Origin: Marinobacterium arenosum
GTDB taxonomy: Bacteria; Pseudomonadota; Gammaproteobacteria; Pseudomonadales; Balneatricaceae
DNA length: 59,406 bases
NCBI RefSeq assembly: GCF_019795155.1
Contig: NZ_JAILYN010000030.1
Coordinates: forward strand, 1-59,406
Direction: 5' to 3'
Shown here: one piece after another, positions 44,153 to 55,000 of the stretch
Position numbering within the stretch: position 1 is the first letter of the stretch
Layout of the letters: each line of letters starts with the position of its first letter
The notes under the pieces: model-generated
Databases searched by the model: none
Seen by the model: the letters and a program-made list of their open reading frames with translations, nothing else
Told to the model about the DNA's origin: nothing
Program-made: the position numbers and the translations under genes

Positions 44153-45556
44153 ATGAACACACGTATTGAACATGACCTGCTGGGTGAGATGGCGATCCCG
44201 GCCGACTGCTGGTATGGCATTCAGACCCAGCGCGCCGTCGAGAACTTCGCCATCACCGGCGTGCCGATCAGCCACTTCCCGCCGTTCATCAAGGCGCTGG
44301 CGATGGTCAAGTCGGCCGCTGCCAGCGCCAACCGTGAATTGGGGCTGCTGGTACCGAAGAAAGCCGATGCGATCACCGCCGCCTGCCGGGATATCATCGA
44401 CGGCCGGCTGCACGACCAGTTCGTGGTCGACCTGATCCAGGGCGGTGCCGGCACCTCCACCAATATGAACGCCAACGAGGTGATCGCCAACCTGGCGCTG
44501 GAGAAACTCGGCCACGGCAAGGGTGAATACCGGCAGTTGCACCCGAACGACGACGTCAACCGCTCCCAGTCGACCAACGACGCTTACCCGACCGCGGTCT
44601 GCCTGGGGTTGCAGTTCGCCGCCGAGCCGCTGATCGAGGCGGTCGACAGCCTGAAGCGGGCGCTGGAAGCCAAGGGCGAGGAGTTCGCCGATGTGCTGAA
44701 GATGGGCCGCACCCAGCTGCAGGACGCGGTACCGATGACCCTCGGCCAGGAGTTCGAAGCTTTCGCAGTGACCCTGGGCGAGGATATCGAGCGGATCAAC
44801 GAGGCCTGCCTGCTGCTGTGCGAGGTTAACCTGGGCGGCACCGCGATCGGCACCGGCATCAACACCCACCCGGATTACGCCGCGCTGGCGGTCAGTGAAC
44901 TGGCGAAGCTGTCCGGCAAGCCGATCGTCCAGGCCAGCCACCTGGTGGAGGCGACCTCCGATATGGGCGCCTTCGTGCTTTTCTCCGGCATCCTGAAGCG
45001 GCTGGCGGTGAAACTGTCCAAAGTCGGCAACGACCTGCGCCTGCTATCCAGCGGACCTCGCACCGGCTTTGGCGAGATCCACCTGCCGCCGATGCAGCCG
45101 GGCTCGTCGATCATGCCGGGTAAGGTCAACCCGGTGATTCCTGAAGCGGTCAACCAGACCGCCTACCAGGTGATCGCCAGCGACCTGGCGGTGACTCTGG
45201 CCGCCGAGGCCGGTCAGCTGCAGCTCAACGCGATGGAGCCGCTGATCGTCTACAACCTGCTGAACTCGATGAAGATGCTCGGCGCCGCCTGCCGGATGCT
45301 GGAGACCCGCTGCATCAACGGTATCCGCGCCGATCGCGAGCAGTGCGCCCGTCATGTCGACCACAGCATCGGCATCATTACTGCGTTGGTACCCCATATC
45401 GGCTACGCCAGCGCATCACGTATCGCTTCACAGGCACTGCATAGTGGCGCTACAGTACGCGAACTGGTGATCCGCGAAGGACTGCTGACCGACAGCCAGC
45501 TGGATCAACTATTGAGCCCACAATCGATGCTGACACCCCAGATGACCCGCCTATGA
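44153..45556 (+). CDS. aspA: Aspartate ammonia-lyase (aspartase)
   Basis: 467 aa, converts L-aspartate to fumarate plus ammonia. Superfamily signature GSSIMPGKVNP with the catalytic Ser, and GGAGTSTNMNANEV, NRSQSTNDAYPTA and GRTQLQDAVPMTLGQEF. EHDLLGEMAIPADCWYGIQTQRAVENF is aspartase-like rather than fumarase-like. Its last codons overlap the asparaginase start by 4 bp. Confidence 0.95.
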   Translation: MNTRIEHDLLGEMAIPADCWYGIQTQRAVENFAITGVPISHFPPFIKALAMVKSAAASANRELGLLVPKKADAITAACRDIIDGRLHDQFVVDLIQGGAGTSTNMNANEVIANLALEKLGHGKGEYRQLHPNDDVNRSQSTNDAYPTAVCLGLQFAAEPLIEAVDSLKRALEAKGEEFADVLKMGRTQLQDAVPMTLGQEFEAFAVTLGEDIERINEACLLLCEVNLGGTAIGTGINTHPDYAALAVSELAKLSGKPIVQASHLVEATSDMGAFVLFSGILKRLAVKLSKVGNDLRLLSSGPRTGFGEIHLPPMQPGSSIMPGKVNPVIPEAVNQTAYQVIASDLAVTLAAEAGQLQLNAMEPLIVYNLLNSMKMLGAACRMLETRCINGIRADREQCARHVDHSIGIITALVPHIGYASASRIASQALHSGATVRELVIREGLLTDSQLDQLLSPQSMLTPQMTRL

Positions 45557-46563
45557 AGCGACGTATCCTGATTCTCTACACCGGTGGCACCATCGGCATG
45601 CAACCCTCCGAGCAGGGCTACGTGCCGGTCACCGGCTTCCATGAGCTGCTGCAGCAACAGCTGCACAGCAAGACCAGCCAGCAGCTGCCGGAATTCGAGC
45701 TGCTGGAGCTGGACCAGCTGATCGACAGCGCCAACCTGGTGCCGCAGCACTGGCTGCAGATCGCCGGTCTGCTGCAACAGCACTGGCAGCAGTACGACGG
45801 CTTTATCGTACTGCACGGCACCGACACCATGGCCTACACCGCCTCGGCGCTGTCGTTCATGCTGCAGGGGCTGGACAAGCCGGTGATCCTGACCGGTTCG
45901 CAGATCCCGCTGGTCGAGTTGCGCAACGACGCACTGGACAACCTGATCACCGCGCTGCTGCTGGCCGGCAACTACCAGATTCCCGAAGTCTGTATCTACT
46001 TCAACGGTCGGCTGCTACGCGGCAACCGCAGCACCAAGTTGAAGAGCACCGGTTTCGATGCGTTCGACTCGCCCAACTTCCCCTGGCTCGGCCAGGTGGG
46101 CATCCATATCGAACTGCACGGCAACCTGCTGCTGGAGCCGGGCCTGCGCCAGTTCCTGCTGCCGGCGTTCGATGCCGAAGCGGTGGTGATGCTGCAGCTC
46201 TATCCCGGTATCCCGGCACGGGTGGTCGACGCGCTGCTGGACAGCCCGAAGGTGAAAGGCTTGATCCTGCAGAGCTACGGCGTCGGCAACGTACCGGACG
46301 CCAACGAGGCGCTGGTCGACAGCCTGGCAAAGGCCAGCGACCGCGGCGTGGTGGTGCTGAACATCACCCAGTGCCTGCAGGGCCGGGTCAGCCAGGGCGC
46401 CTATGCCACCGGCTCGGTATTGAACCGGATCGGCGTGGTCGCCGGCCAGGACCTGACCCCGGAAGCGGCATTCGCCAAGCTGCACTTCCTGCTGGCCAGC
46501 GGCCTGACGCCGGAGCAGGTACGCGAACAGCTGGCGCAACCGTTATGCGGTGAAAGTTCCTGA
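45553..46563 (+). CDS. ansA: L-asparaginase, type I (cytosolic)
   Basis: 336 aa, hydrolyses L-asparagine to aspartate and ammonia in the cytosol. First catalytic Thr in LYTGGTIGMQ (near residue 13) and second triad VLHGTDTMAYTASALSFML. No signal peptide, so type I rather than the periplasmic type II. YGVGNVPDANEALVD and GSQIPLVELRNDALDNL match AnsA. The 4-bp overlap with aspA couples the two: asparagine to aspartate to fumarate. Confidence 0.95.
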   Translation: MKRRILILYTGGTIGMQPSEQGYVPVTGFHELLQQQLHSKTSQQLPEFELLELDQLIDSANLVPQHWLQIAGLLQQHWQQYDGFIVLHGTDTMAYTASALSFMLQGLDKPVILTGSQIPLVELRNDALDNLITALLLAGNYQIPEVCIYFNGRLLRGNRSTKLKSTGFDAFDSPNFPWLGQVGIHIELHGNLLLEPGLRQFLLPAFDAEAVVMLQLYPGIPARVVDALLDSPKVKGLILQSYGVGNVPDANEALVDSLAKASDRGVVVLNITQCLQGRVSQGAYATGSVLNRIGVVAGQDLTPEAAFAKLHFLLASGLTPEQVREQLAQPLCGESS

Positions 46564-46597
46564 TAAAAGGCGAACGCCCGAGGCGTGAAAGTCAGTA

Positions 46598-46622
46598 CCG
46601 GCCGATCAAATGAATCGGCCGG
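46598..46622. terminator. Hairpin between ansA and the hybrid kinase gene
   Basis: Perfect 9-bp stem CCGGCCGAT/ATCGGCCGG with a 7-nt loop between converging genes, without a T run. It may slow or end transcription from either side. Confidence 0.5.
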
Positions 46623-46675
46623 TCGCTATTCTGCAGTAACCGGCTCGAAACAGATCTCGTTACTCCCCATCCCAG

Positions 46676-48517
46676 TTACTCTGTCTCAACGGCACTGGGT
46701 TGCCAGCATTGCACCAGCCGCTTCAGTTCGTCGGGATCGACCGGCTTGGCCAGGAAATCATTCATCCCCGCTGCCCGGCATGTTGAGCGGTCCTCCTCCA
46801 TCGCATTGGCCGTCATCGCCACAATCGGGACGCTGGCCCTGTTCCCGCCCAGTTGCCGGATTCGTCGAGTCGCTTCAAGGCCATCCATCTTGGGCATGCG
46901 CACGTCCATCAGGATCAGGTCGTAGTCGCGTTGCTCGACCAGCCGCAGGGCTTCCAGGCCATCTCCGGCGACATCGGCGCTTAACCCCATGGGCTCCAAC
47001 AACCCCAGGGCGACCTTCTGGTTAATCAGATTGTCCTCCACCACCAGGATCGCCATCTCGGTAGCCACTGCGTTCTGCTGACGGTCATCGGTTGTCGCCG
47101 CCGAGGGCTGAATCTCCGACGTCGGGCTGACCTTTCCCCGGCAGGGCAGCGAGATGCTGAACCAGAATGTCGAGCCCCGGCCGGCCTGGCTGGTGAATCC
47201 GATCTGCCCGCCCATCTGCTCGACAATCCGTTTGCATATCGCCAAACCCAGCCCGGTGCCACCATACTGCCTGGAGGTCGAGGCATCCGCCTGGCTGAAC
47301 ATATTGAACAGGCGAGGCTGCGAGGCTTCGTCGATACCGATCCCGGTATCCTCTATTTCGAATAACAAACCGCAGGCGAGGCCATCTTCACATCGTCGAC
47401 TGACCCGTAGTGTGATCTCCCCACATTCGGTGAATTTCAGCGCGTTGCCCAACAGATTAACCAACACCTGCCGTAGCCGGCCGGGATCGCCCTCATAGTT
47501 GCCGGAGATTCCCGGCGCGAGGTGCAGTTGCAGGCTCAGCCCTTTTTCATCCGCCGAGTGCTGGAACAGGTCGATCACTTCGGCCAGCAACGGCTTAATA
47601 CTGAACACCGTACGTTCCAGTTCGAAAAAACCCGCTTCCATCTTGGAGATATCCAGGATGTCATTCAGGATCGTCAGCAGCGCATTGGAAGATTGCTGTA
47701 TGGTGAGGGCGAATGTGCGCTGCTTCTCATTCAGTGTTGAATCCAGCAGCATCCGGGTCATCCCGATGATCCCGCTCATCGGCGTGCGCAGTTCATGGCT
47801 CATGGTGGCCAGGAATTCCGACTTTGCCCGGTTGGAGGATTGCGCCTGCTGCACGGCTTTAGCCAGCTTGCGGGCCAGCCGTTCCTTCTTGAGCTGTGCT
47901 CTTCGGGCCGCGGCCCCCTGGCGCGCCAGCATAAAGATCATCGACGCCATGCAGCCCATCAGCAGCATGATCAACATCCCCAACCAGCTGAACAACTCCA
48001 GTACATAGTTCCGGGCACGTACCTTTTCGGCTGCCCGGTACTCCAGTACCTTCAGGATAATATCGCCGGTCAGGTTATTTATCGCCTCCGCTCTGATACT
48101 GAGTTCCGCTATGGCGATAGAGCCCGTCTCGGTGAACAACACCGGCTCCATGAACTCAAGCATCTCCTCAATTTTGCGAATCTTTTCCTTAGCGCCGGGA
48201 AAGCCAGCGAAAACGTTGCCAAGCTGTCCACTTTGAACAATCCCCAGCCGGCTATACAGGATATCGAAATGCAGCTTGGTCTCTTCAAGCAAACCTTCAT
48301 CATAACGCTCTTCCAGTATTGCCAGGGAGGTCCGAAGCCTTAAGCTCTCTCGATCGAGCTGATGGGCGGCCCAGAGCGCGTTTTCCTCGACCGCATTTAG
48401 CATCTCCTTCTCACGCTCGATAATGACAAAATAAAGCGCCAGGGCCCCTACCATACCCAGGACAGTGAGCAGCAGTAAAAAGGCGAGCCTTTTGTTCTGT
48501 CCGAATAATCTCTGCAT
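46676..48517 (-). CDS. Membrane hybrid sensor histidine kinase
   Basis: 613 aa from the ATG at 48517; a frame to 48550 lacks support. Membrane helices at about 11-33 and 168-196 enclose a 135-residue periplasmic sensor. Then a HisKA domain ([18 protein letters not shown], phospho-His), an ATPase domain ([39 protein letters not shown]), and a C-terminal receiver ([26 protein letters not shown]). No output domain, so phosphate is passed on to another protein. The gene upstream encodes a secreted protein with the Moco-oxidoreductase fold, which may be its sensory partner. Confidence 0.93.
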   Translation of the reverse strand: MQRLFGQNKRLAFLLLLTVLGMVGALALYFVIIEREKEMLNAVEENALWAAHQLDRESLRLRTSLAILEERYDEGLLEETKLHFDILYSRLGIVQSGQLGNVFAGFPGAKEKIRKIEEMLEFMEPVLFTETGSIAIAELSIRAEAINNLTGDIILKVLEYRAAEKVRARNYVLELFSWLGMLIMLLMGCMASMIFMLARQGAAARRAQLKKERLARKLAKAVQQAQSSNRAKSEFLATMSHELRTPMSGIIGMTRMLLDSTLNEKQRTFALTIQQSSNALLTILNDILDISKMEAGFFELERTVFSIKPLLAEVIDLFQHSADEKGLSLQLHLAPGISGNYEGDPGRLRQVLVNLLGNALKFTECGEITLRVSRRCEDGLACGLLFEIEDTGIGIDEASQPRLFNMFSQADASTSRQYGGTGLGLAICKRIVEQMGGQIGFTSQAGRGSTFWFSISLPCRGKVSPTSEIQPSAATTDDRQQNAVATEMAILVVEDNLINQKVALGLLEPMGLSADVAGDGLEALRLVEQRDYDLILMDVRMPKMDGLEATRRIRQLGGNRASVPIVAMTANAMEEDRSTCRAAGMNDFLAKPVDPDELKRLVQCWQPSAVETE

Positions 48518-48575
48518 CCCAACGTCCTGCACAATGGGCCCGACGCTCAACCAATAAGGGATCGAGCGGCCTGCA

Positions 48576-49085
48576 TTAATCGACCCGAATCGACTTTACC
48601 TGCCAAACAGAGCGATTATGGATAACCTCGGTGTTCAGCTCTGGAGAACGGTCAAACGGGTAGATAACGAACAGCGGGCCCTTATTTCGAACCCGCATAT
48701 AGGCGCCATCCATTTTCAGCGCCAGGATCACATCGAAGCTGTAGAAGTCTTCGCTCGGCACATTGGCACTGTAGTCATTCAACGCAGTCACGGTGAGGTT
48801 CTCCCCCTCGGCCCCCACCACTTCCAGCAGCGACCGGCCAAGCGGCCCCTCAAACTCGGTAACGCCGTCCGTCCAGGGTGTATGGGTGCGGGTGGTTACC
48901 ATGCCCAGGTTTTCCAGCATCGCCCTATCGAACACGGCCTTGTCACCGCTATTGGTATTTTTGATGGCCCCTTCGATTGTCAGGATAACCTTCCCTGCGG
49001 GCTTGGGCAGGCTGTCTGCGGCAGCCCAAGGCGCCAAGGATGCCATTGTCAGAAATAGCAGTTTGAGAAGCAGTTTTTTTAGCAT
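48576..49085 (-). CDS. Secreted protein with molybdopterin-oxidoreductase-like fold, no cofactor Cys
   Basis: 169 aa from the ATG at 49085 with GGAG 9 nt before it; an ATG at 49100 is in frame. Signal peptide [21 protein letters not shown]. The mature part resembles the PF00174 fold: [50 protein letters not shown] and [25 protein letters not shown]. It has no cysteine at all, so the Mo-ligating Cys of sulfite oxidases is missing. It precedes a hybrid kinase by 58 bp on the same strand, so it could be a ligand-binding partner for the periplasmic sensor. Confidence 0.8.
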   Translation of the reverse strand: MLKKLLLKLLFLTMASLAPWAAADSLPKPAGKVILTIEGAIKNTNSGDKAVFDRAMLENLGMVTTRTHTPWTDGVTEFEGPLGRSLLEVVGAEGENLTVTALNDYSANVPSEDFYSFDVILALKMDGAYMRVRNKGPLFVIYPFDRSPELNTEVIHNRSVWQVKSIRVD

Positions 49086-49465
49086 TGTCAGTTTCTCCAT
49101 GGTTGAAAATCGGCCCGCTCAGACATCCTCCAGGCGGATACTGTCGATCTCCTTTGCTGGTTATCCCGATAAATTCCCCCCACTGCGCTTGTCGAGCGTC
49201 AACGGCCGACAAAACGGGCCGGGCTCATTCACCTCGGTCATCCGTGTAGGGCCATATACGGTGTGACGTATCCTTATCCGTTGACCGCTCAATCAAGTTA
49301 GCACAGCAGCCAAGAACAGGCCGATTCTGCCAGCCTCAATTACTCGGATTTCGATTCGCTCGATTCTCAGCATCCTGACACCGGACAATGACATCGACCA
49401 ACGTATAATCCAGGCTTTGCATGGATAGTGCTTGAATTCGATCTCTCCCATCTACCGGAATAGTC
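49086..49465. other. Gene-free stretch between divergent genes
   Basis: Promoter region for the Moco-fold protein (leftward) and the diguanylate cyclase (rightward). TATAAT occurs at 49404-49409, 57 bp before the cyclase start, without a good -35. No supported ORF. Confidence 0.5.
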
Positions 49466-51496
49466 ATGACGTCTGCCTTCATTCGCTCCCTTTCCCGCTG
49501 GGGAGCCCCGCGCCTGTTTTTTCTGCTCTACCCCGTACTGGTAACCGCCCTGCTGACGTTCGGCTACCCGATCTATCAGCAGTACGAAAACAACATCAAG
49601 GATACGCTGCTGGCGCAGGAACAAGCACATATCAACTCGTCGATACTGATGTTCAAGAAGGAGATGTTCGAACGGATCGGTGACCTGAACCTGGTCTCCG
49701 GCCTGCCGATACTTAAGGATTACCTGAACACCCGGGACGCGAACAAACGCCAAGCGCTGGCAACCTATTTTCAGCAGCTCGCCGAAACCTACCGGCGCTA
49801 CGACCAGGTTCGTTTGCTCGATATCGACGGCCGTGAGGTGGTGAGGATCAACATCGTCGATGGTCAAGCGGTTCAGGTGCCTGCAAACGAGCTGCAGGAT
49901 AAATCCGATCGTTACTACATCAAGGAAGCCATGCAGCTCGATGCGGGCCAGCTCTATGTCTCCCGAATGGATCTCAACGTGGAGAACGGCCGTATTGAAC
50001 AGCCCTATAAGCCGGTCATCCGCTTCGCCAAGCCGGTATTTGACGGCCAGGGCGAGAACGCCGGTCTGGTCGTGATGAACTATATGGCTGGCGGGCTGTT
50101 GGAAGCATTCCGCGATGCCATGGCGCGACGCCACGGACACCACGGCATGTTGATCGACAGCGACGGATACTGGCTGAGCAACCATGACCGGGCCAACGAG
50201 TGGGGCGCGGATCTTGCCCGACCGGAGAAACGCTTTGCGAGCCTCTACCCGGATGCCTGGCCGATAATTGCCAACCAACCCGAAGGTCAACTCGAAACCC
50301 CGCTGGGGCTGTTTCTATTCCGTGAGGTCAACCCTCTGGAGTTCGCCGAGATTCCCATGCCCCATATGCAGTTGCGACAGACGATGGGCATCAGCCATAT
50401 CTCGGGCGCTAACAACGACTGGAAGGTGGTGATATTCCTGCCCCGCGCGCAGATCCAGGCGGCGTCCTTTCTCTACAGTCCAATCAACCAGCTATTGATC
50501 GGGCTATTTTTCCTGTTACTTGCCGCTGTACTGTTCCTGCTGATACAGCGCAATGTACAGCAACGCCTGCAACGGGAACGGGACCACAAGGTTCAGGCCG
50601 AACTGGTCGATCTCTACGAGCACGCCCCCTGCGGTTACCACTCGCTGGATGACGAGGGCAGGCTCACCCGCATCAACCAGACCGAACTGGACTGGCTTGG
50701 CTACGACCGGGCAGAGCTGATCGGCAAACCGTTTCATCAGTTGCTCACCGAGCCCAGCGTCGCGAGGTTCAGGGACTACTTCGAGCAGTTCAAAGCTTGC
50801 GGCCAGCTTGACGATATCGATGTCGAGGTACGGCGTCGAAATGGCGACAGCTTTCATGTCTCCATATCCGCCAAGGCGATTCGGAATCAACAGGGTATGT
50901 TGATCACGGCACGCGCCAGCAGCTTCGACATCAGCGACCGGGTAAAGATGGCGCAGCAGCTGGAAAGCCAGGCCCGCACCGACCTGCTGACCGGTATCAG
51001 CAACCGGCGCTTCTTCTACGAGCAGGGAGAGACCGAACTGGAACGTGCGCGTCGCCATCAAAGTCCGATGGCACTGATGTTGCTGGATGCCGACCACTTT
51101 AAACGGGTCAACGACCAGCACGGTCACGATGCTGGCGACGCGGTACTCAAAGCAATGGCCGAAACCGCCAAACAGAGCCTGCGCACCTCCGACCTGCTGG
51201 CCCGCTTCGGCGGCGAGGAGTTCATCGTGCTGATGCCAGAGACCACCCTGACGATGGCACAGGAGGCCGCCGAACGGTTGCGTTCCCTATTGGGTCGAGC
51301 AACCGTCTCGATCCCCTCCGGTGAAACCCTGAGCATCAGCGTATCGATCGGCGTCAGTATGCTGGAACCGGGCGATAAAGACCTGGACGCCCTGATCAAG
51401 CGTGCCGACAACGCGCTTTACCAAGCGAAGGCTGCCGGGCGAGACTGTGTCCGGACCGTTAACGGTGGCGGGAATATGGTACAACAGGCATCCTGA
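49466..51496 (+). CDS. Membrane diguanylate cyclase (dCache-like, PAS, GGDEF)
   Basis: 676 aa. Membrane helices at about 15-37 and 330-355 enclose a large periplasmic dCache-like sensor (LLDIDGREVVRINI, DRYYIKEAMQLDAGQLYVSRMDLN, FDGQGENAGLVVMNYMAG). A PAS domain (VDLYEHAPCGYHSLDDEGRLTRINQTELDWLGY) follows, then a GGDEF domain with catalytic GGEEF. The inhibitory I-site RxxD (RTSD) sits five residues before GGEEF, so product inhibition by c-di-GMP is expected. Stand-alone gene. Confidence 0.93.
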   Translation: MTSAFIRSLSRWGAPRLFFLLYPVLVTALLTFGYPIYQQYENNIKDTLLAQEQAHINSSILMFKKEMFERIGDLNLVSGLPILKDYLNTRDANKRQALATYFQQLAETYRRYDQVRLLDIDGREVVRINIVDGQAVQVPANELQDKSDRYYIKEAMQLDAGQLYVSRMDLNVENGRIEQPYKPVIRFAKPVFDGQGENAGLVVMNYMAGGLLEAFRDAMARRHGHHGMLIDSDGYWLSNHDRANEWGADLARPEKRFASLYPDAWPIIANQPEGQLETPLGLFLFREVNPLEFAEIPMPHMQLRQTMGISHISGANNDWKVVIFLPRAQIQAASFLYSPINQLLIGLFFLLLAAVLFLLIQRNVQQRLQRERDHKVQAELVDLYEHAPCGYHSLDDEGRLTRINQTELDWLGYDRAELIGKPFHQLLTEPSVARFRDYFEQFKACGQLDDIDVEVRRRNGDSFHVSISAKAIRNQQGMLITARASSFDISDRVKMAQQLESQARTDLLTGISNRRFFYEQGETELERARRHQSPMALMLLDADHFKRVNDQHGHDAGDAVLKAMAETAKQSLRTSDLLARFGGEEFIVLMPETTLTMAQEAAERLRSLLGRATVSIPSGETLSISVSIGVSMLEPGDKDLDALIKRADNALYQAKAAGRDCVRTVNGGGNMVQQAS

Positions 51497-52086
51497 GCCC
51501 ATTCAACAGCACGGGCGGCGCCGGTGATATGCACCACTCGACGCCCCTGCTGCCTGTCACCCTATTCAGGCGCAGCGAAGCGGTTGAAGCTGGATATAGC
51601 CTTCATGATGAGCGATGCGATGCTGGATTTTGCCCAACTGTTTGAATGCTGACTGAACTATGCGGGTAGTAGATGATGCTCGGCTTCTTCTATTCGGGAA
51701 GCCGTTTTTTACAAAACGCTAAAAAACTGTCTGCGGCCTCCCGTCAAATTGTGACCGTCTGCTGTCAAATTAAAATGAGGTATCCCAAGAACAAACACCA
51801 GCAGGCGAAAGCCCACAAAAAAGCAAGGACTATATTGGATAACCTGATAAAGCCCTGGCATTAATCCAATTCTCCAGAAAACCCGTACGTTATCCGCCTG
51901 CCCGCAAGGCCCGACCGGCAGGCAGGACCGGCCGACCTTGCTGTCGTCTCATCTAAAAGAACACCACTGCATATCAAACATCGGCACCACAAAAATAGAA
52001 ATATTTTTTGTCTCATTTGCAGGCCCGGTCTACCTTGAATTAAACGGATTACCAAGGTGGCACTTTCCGAGTAAGGGAATATTTTT
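51497..52086. other. AT-rich gene-free stretch upstream of the large hybrid kinase
   Basis: 590 bp with no supported gene. A 63-codon frame (51673-51864) has no ribosome site or recognisable domain. A hairpin-forming segment lies around 51895-51935 (CGCCTGCCCGCAAGG...CCGGCAGGCAGG), and ACCTTG...CAAGGT (6-bp arms, 15-nt spacer) lies shortly before the kinase start. The TAAGGGA ribosome site of the kinase gene is at the end. Confidence 0.5.
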
Positions 52087-55000
52087 ATGGGGCCTCTTCG
52101 CAAACTCAGCCTACGTCACAAACTGCTGCTTCTTATCTCCCTGCCTTTGCTTCTGATCCTGGTCTACGCGGCCACGATAAGCTTGGAAAGGCAGCAGGAA
52201 CTGGCCAGTGCCCGGGATGTTTCGCATCTCGCACGCACCACAGAATTGCTAAGCATCGCACACCGGCTGCAGTTCGAGCGCGGCAAGACGATCACCTATC
52301 TGGCCAACCCCACCAAGCAGGAGTTACAGGAATGGCGCAAGGCCGTGGGGCTCAGTGATGGATTTATCGATCAGGTCGCTCAGTTGAAAACCCAACTGTC
52401 GACCGAAGGTACCCGGCCTGAGGTCCTGAAAGCCCTGGGCACCATCGAGACGGAACTGGAGCCGTTGTACGCACTGCGAGAGCGCTTGCCACGCAACGGT
52501 TCACTGGACCGCGCCACCGTGTTAGCGGTATATACCCGCGCAATCGAGAAGATTCATCACAACATCAGCAACCTGCTCAAACTGGCACCGGGCAGCGAAA
52601 TCTTTCAGCTGGCCGATGCGCTAACCGCCATCGCCGAGTTGAAGGAGATTACCGGCCAGGAGCGGGCGCTGGTGAGTGCGATTCTTGAGGTCGGCCAGGC
52701 CTCCGAAAGCGAAATTCGCCAACTGCTGGTGCTGACCACCAAGAAGGAGATCTTCAGCCAGAAATTCCTGAAACTCGCGCCACTTCAATACCAGGAAGCC
52801 TACCTGCAACTGGATCTGGAAAACACCGATGCTGAAGGCCGACGATTGATACAGCAGATCCTGCTTGCTGCACCGGGGGCCACCCTAAACGGGAATGCAA
52901 AACAGTGGTTTACCGCCGCCAGCGAGCGTATCGACAAGTTGCGGGAGATCGAAAAATCGATCCACAGCAGCCTCGTCGCTTACGCCGATCGTAACCGTAA
53001 CGATGCCCTTAACTCCCTGCTATTGACCCTTGCCATAGCACTAGCCACTGTCGGCGGCATCACGATGACCGGCGGCATCGCCACCCGCCGGCTGGTCGAC
53101 CGATTCGTGCAGATGCGCAACTCGGCGGTAGGGTTTGTCGACAGCGGCCAGCTGGAGGATGTACCGATCGACAGCGACGACGAGTTGGGCGAGGTGGCCC
53201 GAGCGTTCAATCAGCTGATCGACAAACTGCGTACTATCAGCCATGCAATGGAGGAGGTCGCCCGGGGAGATCTGGAGCAGCAGGTCCCGGTCAAAAGCGA
53301 CAACGACCGCCTCGCCCTGTCTCTGAACCATATGATCCGGGCCCTGCGGGAATCGGTCAGCCAGATGCAGCAGGAAAACTGGCTGAAAACCGGCCAGAAC
53401 GAGCTGGCAGTAAAGGTCAACAGCGACCAACGCCCGCAAGAACTGGCCCAGAAGGCGATTAACCAGCTGTGCCGCTACCTTGAAGCACCGGTCGGCGCAA
53501 TCTACCTGGTAGACAAGGACGAGACAGCCGAACTTTGTGCCAGCTATGCCTATACCTTCCGCAAGGAGGTGCGTAACCGGTTTACCAAAGGGGAATCGCT
53601 GGTCGGCCAGGCGGTACTGGAGCGCCAGCCGATCATCATCAATCAGTTACCGCCGGACTACGTTTGCGTCAGCTCTGGCCTGGGCAGTTCGGCGCCCAGC
53701 TGCCTGGCGGTGTTCCCACTGATATATGCCGACAAGCTGCTGGGGGTATTGGAGCTGGGTACCCTGGAGACTCTGACCGAGACCGACATCGACCTGCTCG
53801 ACAAAGCCAGTGCAAGTCTAGCCGTCGCGCTGCATGCGGCCTGCAACCGCGAACAGCTCACCGAGTTGCTGGAGGAAACCCAGGCCCAGTCTGAAGAGTT
53901 GCAGGCCCAGCAGGAGGAGCTGGAACAGACCAACTCCGAGCTGGAGGAACAGGCCCAGCAACTGGAAGAGTCTCAACAGGAACTGCGCATGCAGAAACAG
54001 CAGTTGACCGAAGCCAATGAGGAATTACGGCAGAAATCCGAACAGCTGTCGATTCGCAACCAGGAGGTGGAAGCCCGCTCAGAGGAGTTGGAAAAAGCGC
54101 ATCAGAACCTGGAGCACAAAGCCCAGGAACTGGCCACCGCCAGCCGGTACAAATCGGAATTCCTGGCCAACATGTCCCACGAACTGCGCACGCCGCTGAA
54201 CAGCCTGCTGCTGCTGGCCCAAGAACTGAAGGAGAACAGCGACGGCAACCTGACCGCCGAACAGCTCGAAGCGATGAAGATCATCCATGGCTCGGGCCAT
54301 GACCTGTTGAACCTGATCAACGACATTCTCGATCTATCCAAGGTGGAAGCCGGCAAATTGAGCATCAGCCGGGAAGCATGCGATCTGCAGGAGGTGGCCA
54401 CCCTGCTGCAGCAACAGTTCAAGCCGCTGGCCAACGAAAGGAACCTGGAGTTTGCCGTGGAGCTGGCGCCGCAATTGCCTGCCCAAATCCACACCGACCC
54501 GCAACGGCTGCAGCAGATTCTGCGCAACCTGCTGGGCAATGCGATCAAGTTCACCGAACAGGGCCGTGTCAGCCTGAAGATCGAACAGACCCCGGATGCA
54601 CTGCTGTTCCACGTCAACGATACCGGCATCGGCATTCCGGCCAAGCTGCAGCAGGCGATCTTCGAAGCGTTCCAGCAGGTGGATGGCTCCTCGAACCGTA
54701 AATATTCCGGCACCGGCCTGGGGCTGACCATCTCGCGCGAACTGAGTCGCCTGTTGGGCGGCGAGATCCTGCTGCAAAGCGAAGAGCATCGGGGCTCCAG
54801 ATTCAGCCTGAAGCTGCCGCTTTCGGCGGTCGCGTCAACCGCCGGCGATGAACCGAATATGGCCAGCCCGATCCCGGCTGGCGAACCGGCCAGCCCAGCA
54901 GCCCAGGTCGAGCCGGCCCTGCTGGAAGTACAACCGGAACAACCGGCAGCAGAGGCTCAACAAAGCCCGATCGCCGAATTCATCCCGGACGATCGCCAGC

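Noticed and set aside
51673-51864. 63-codon plus-strand frame before the giant kinase
   Set aside because: No ribosome site or family; lies in AT-rich promoter DNA.
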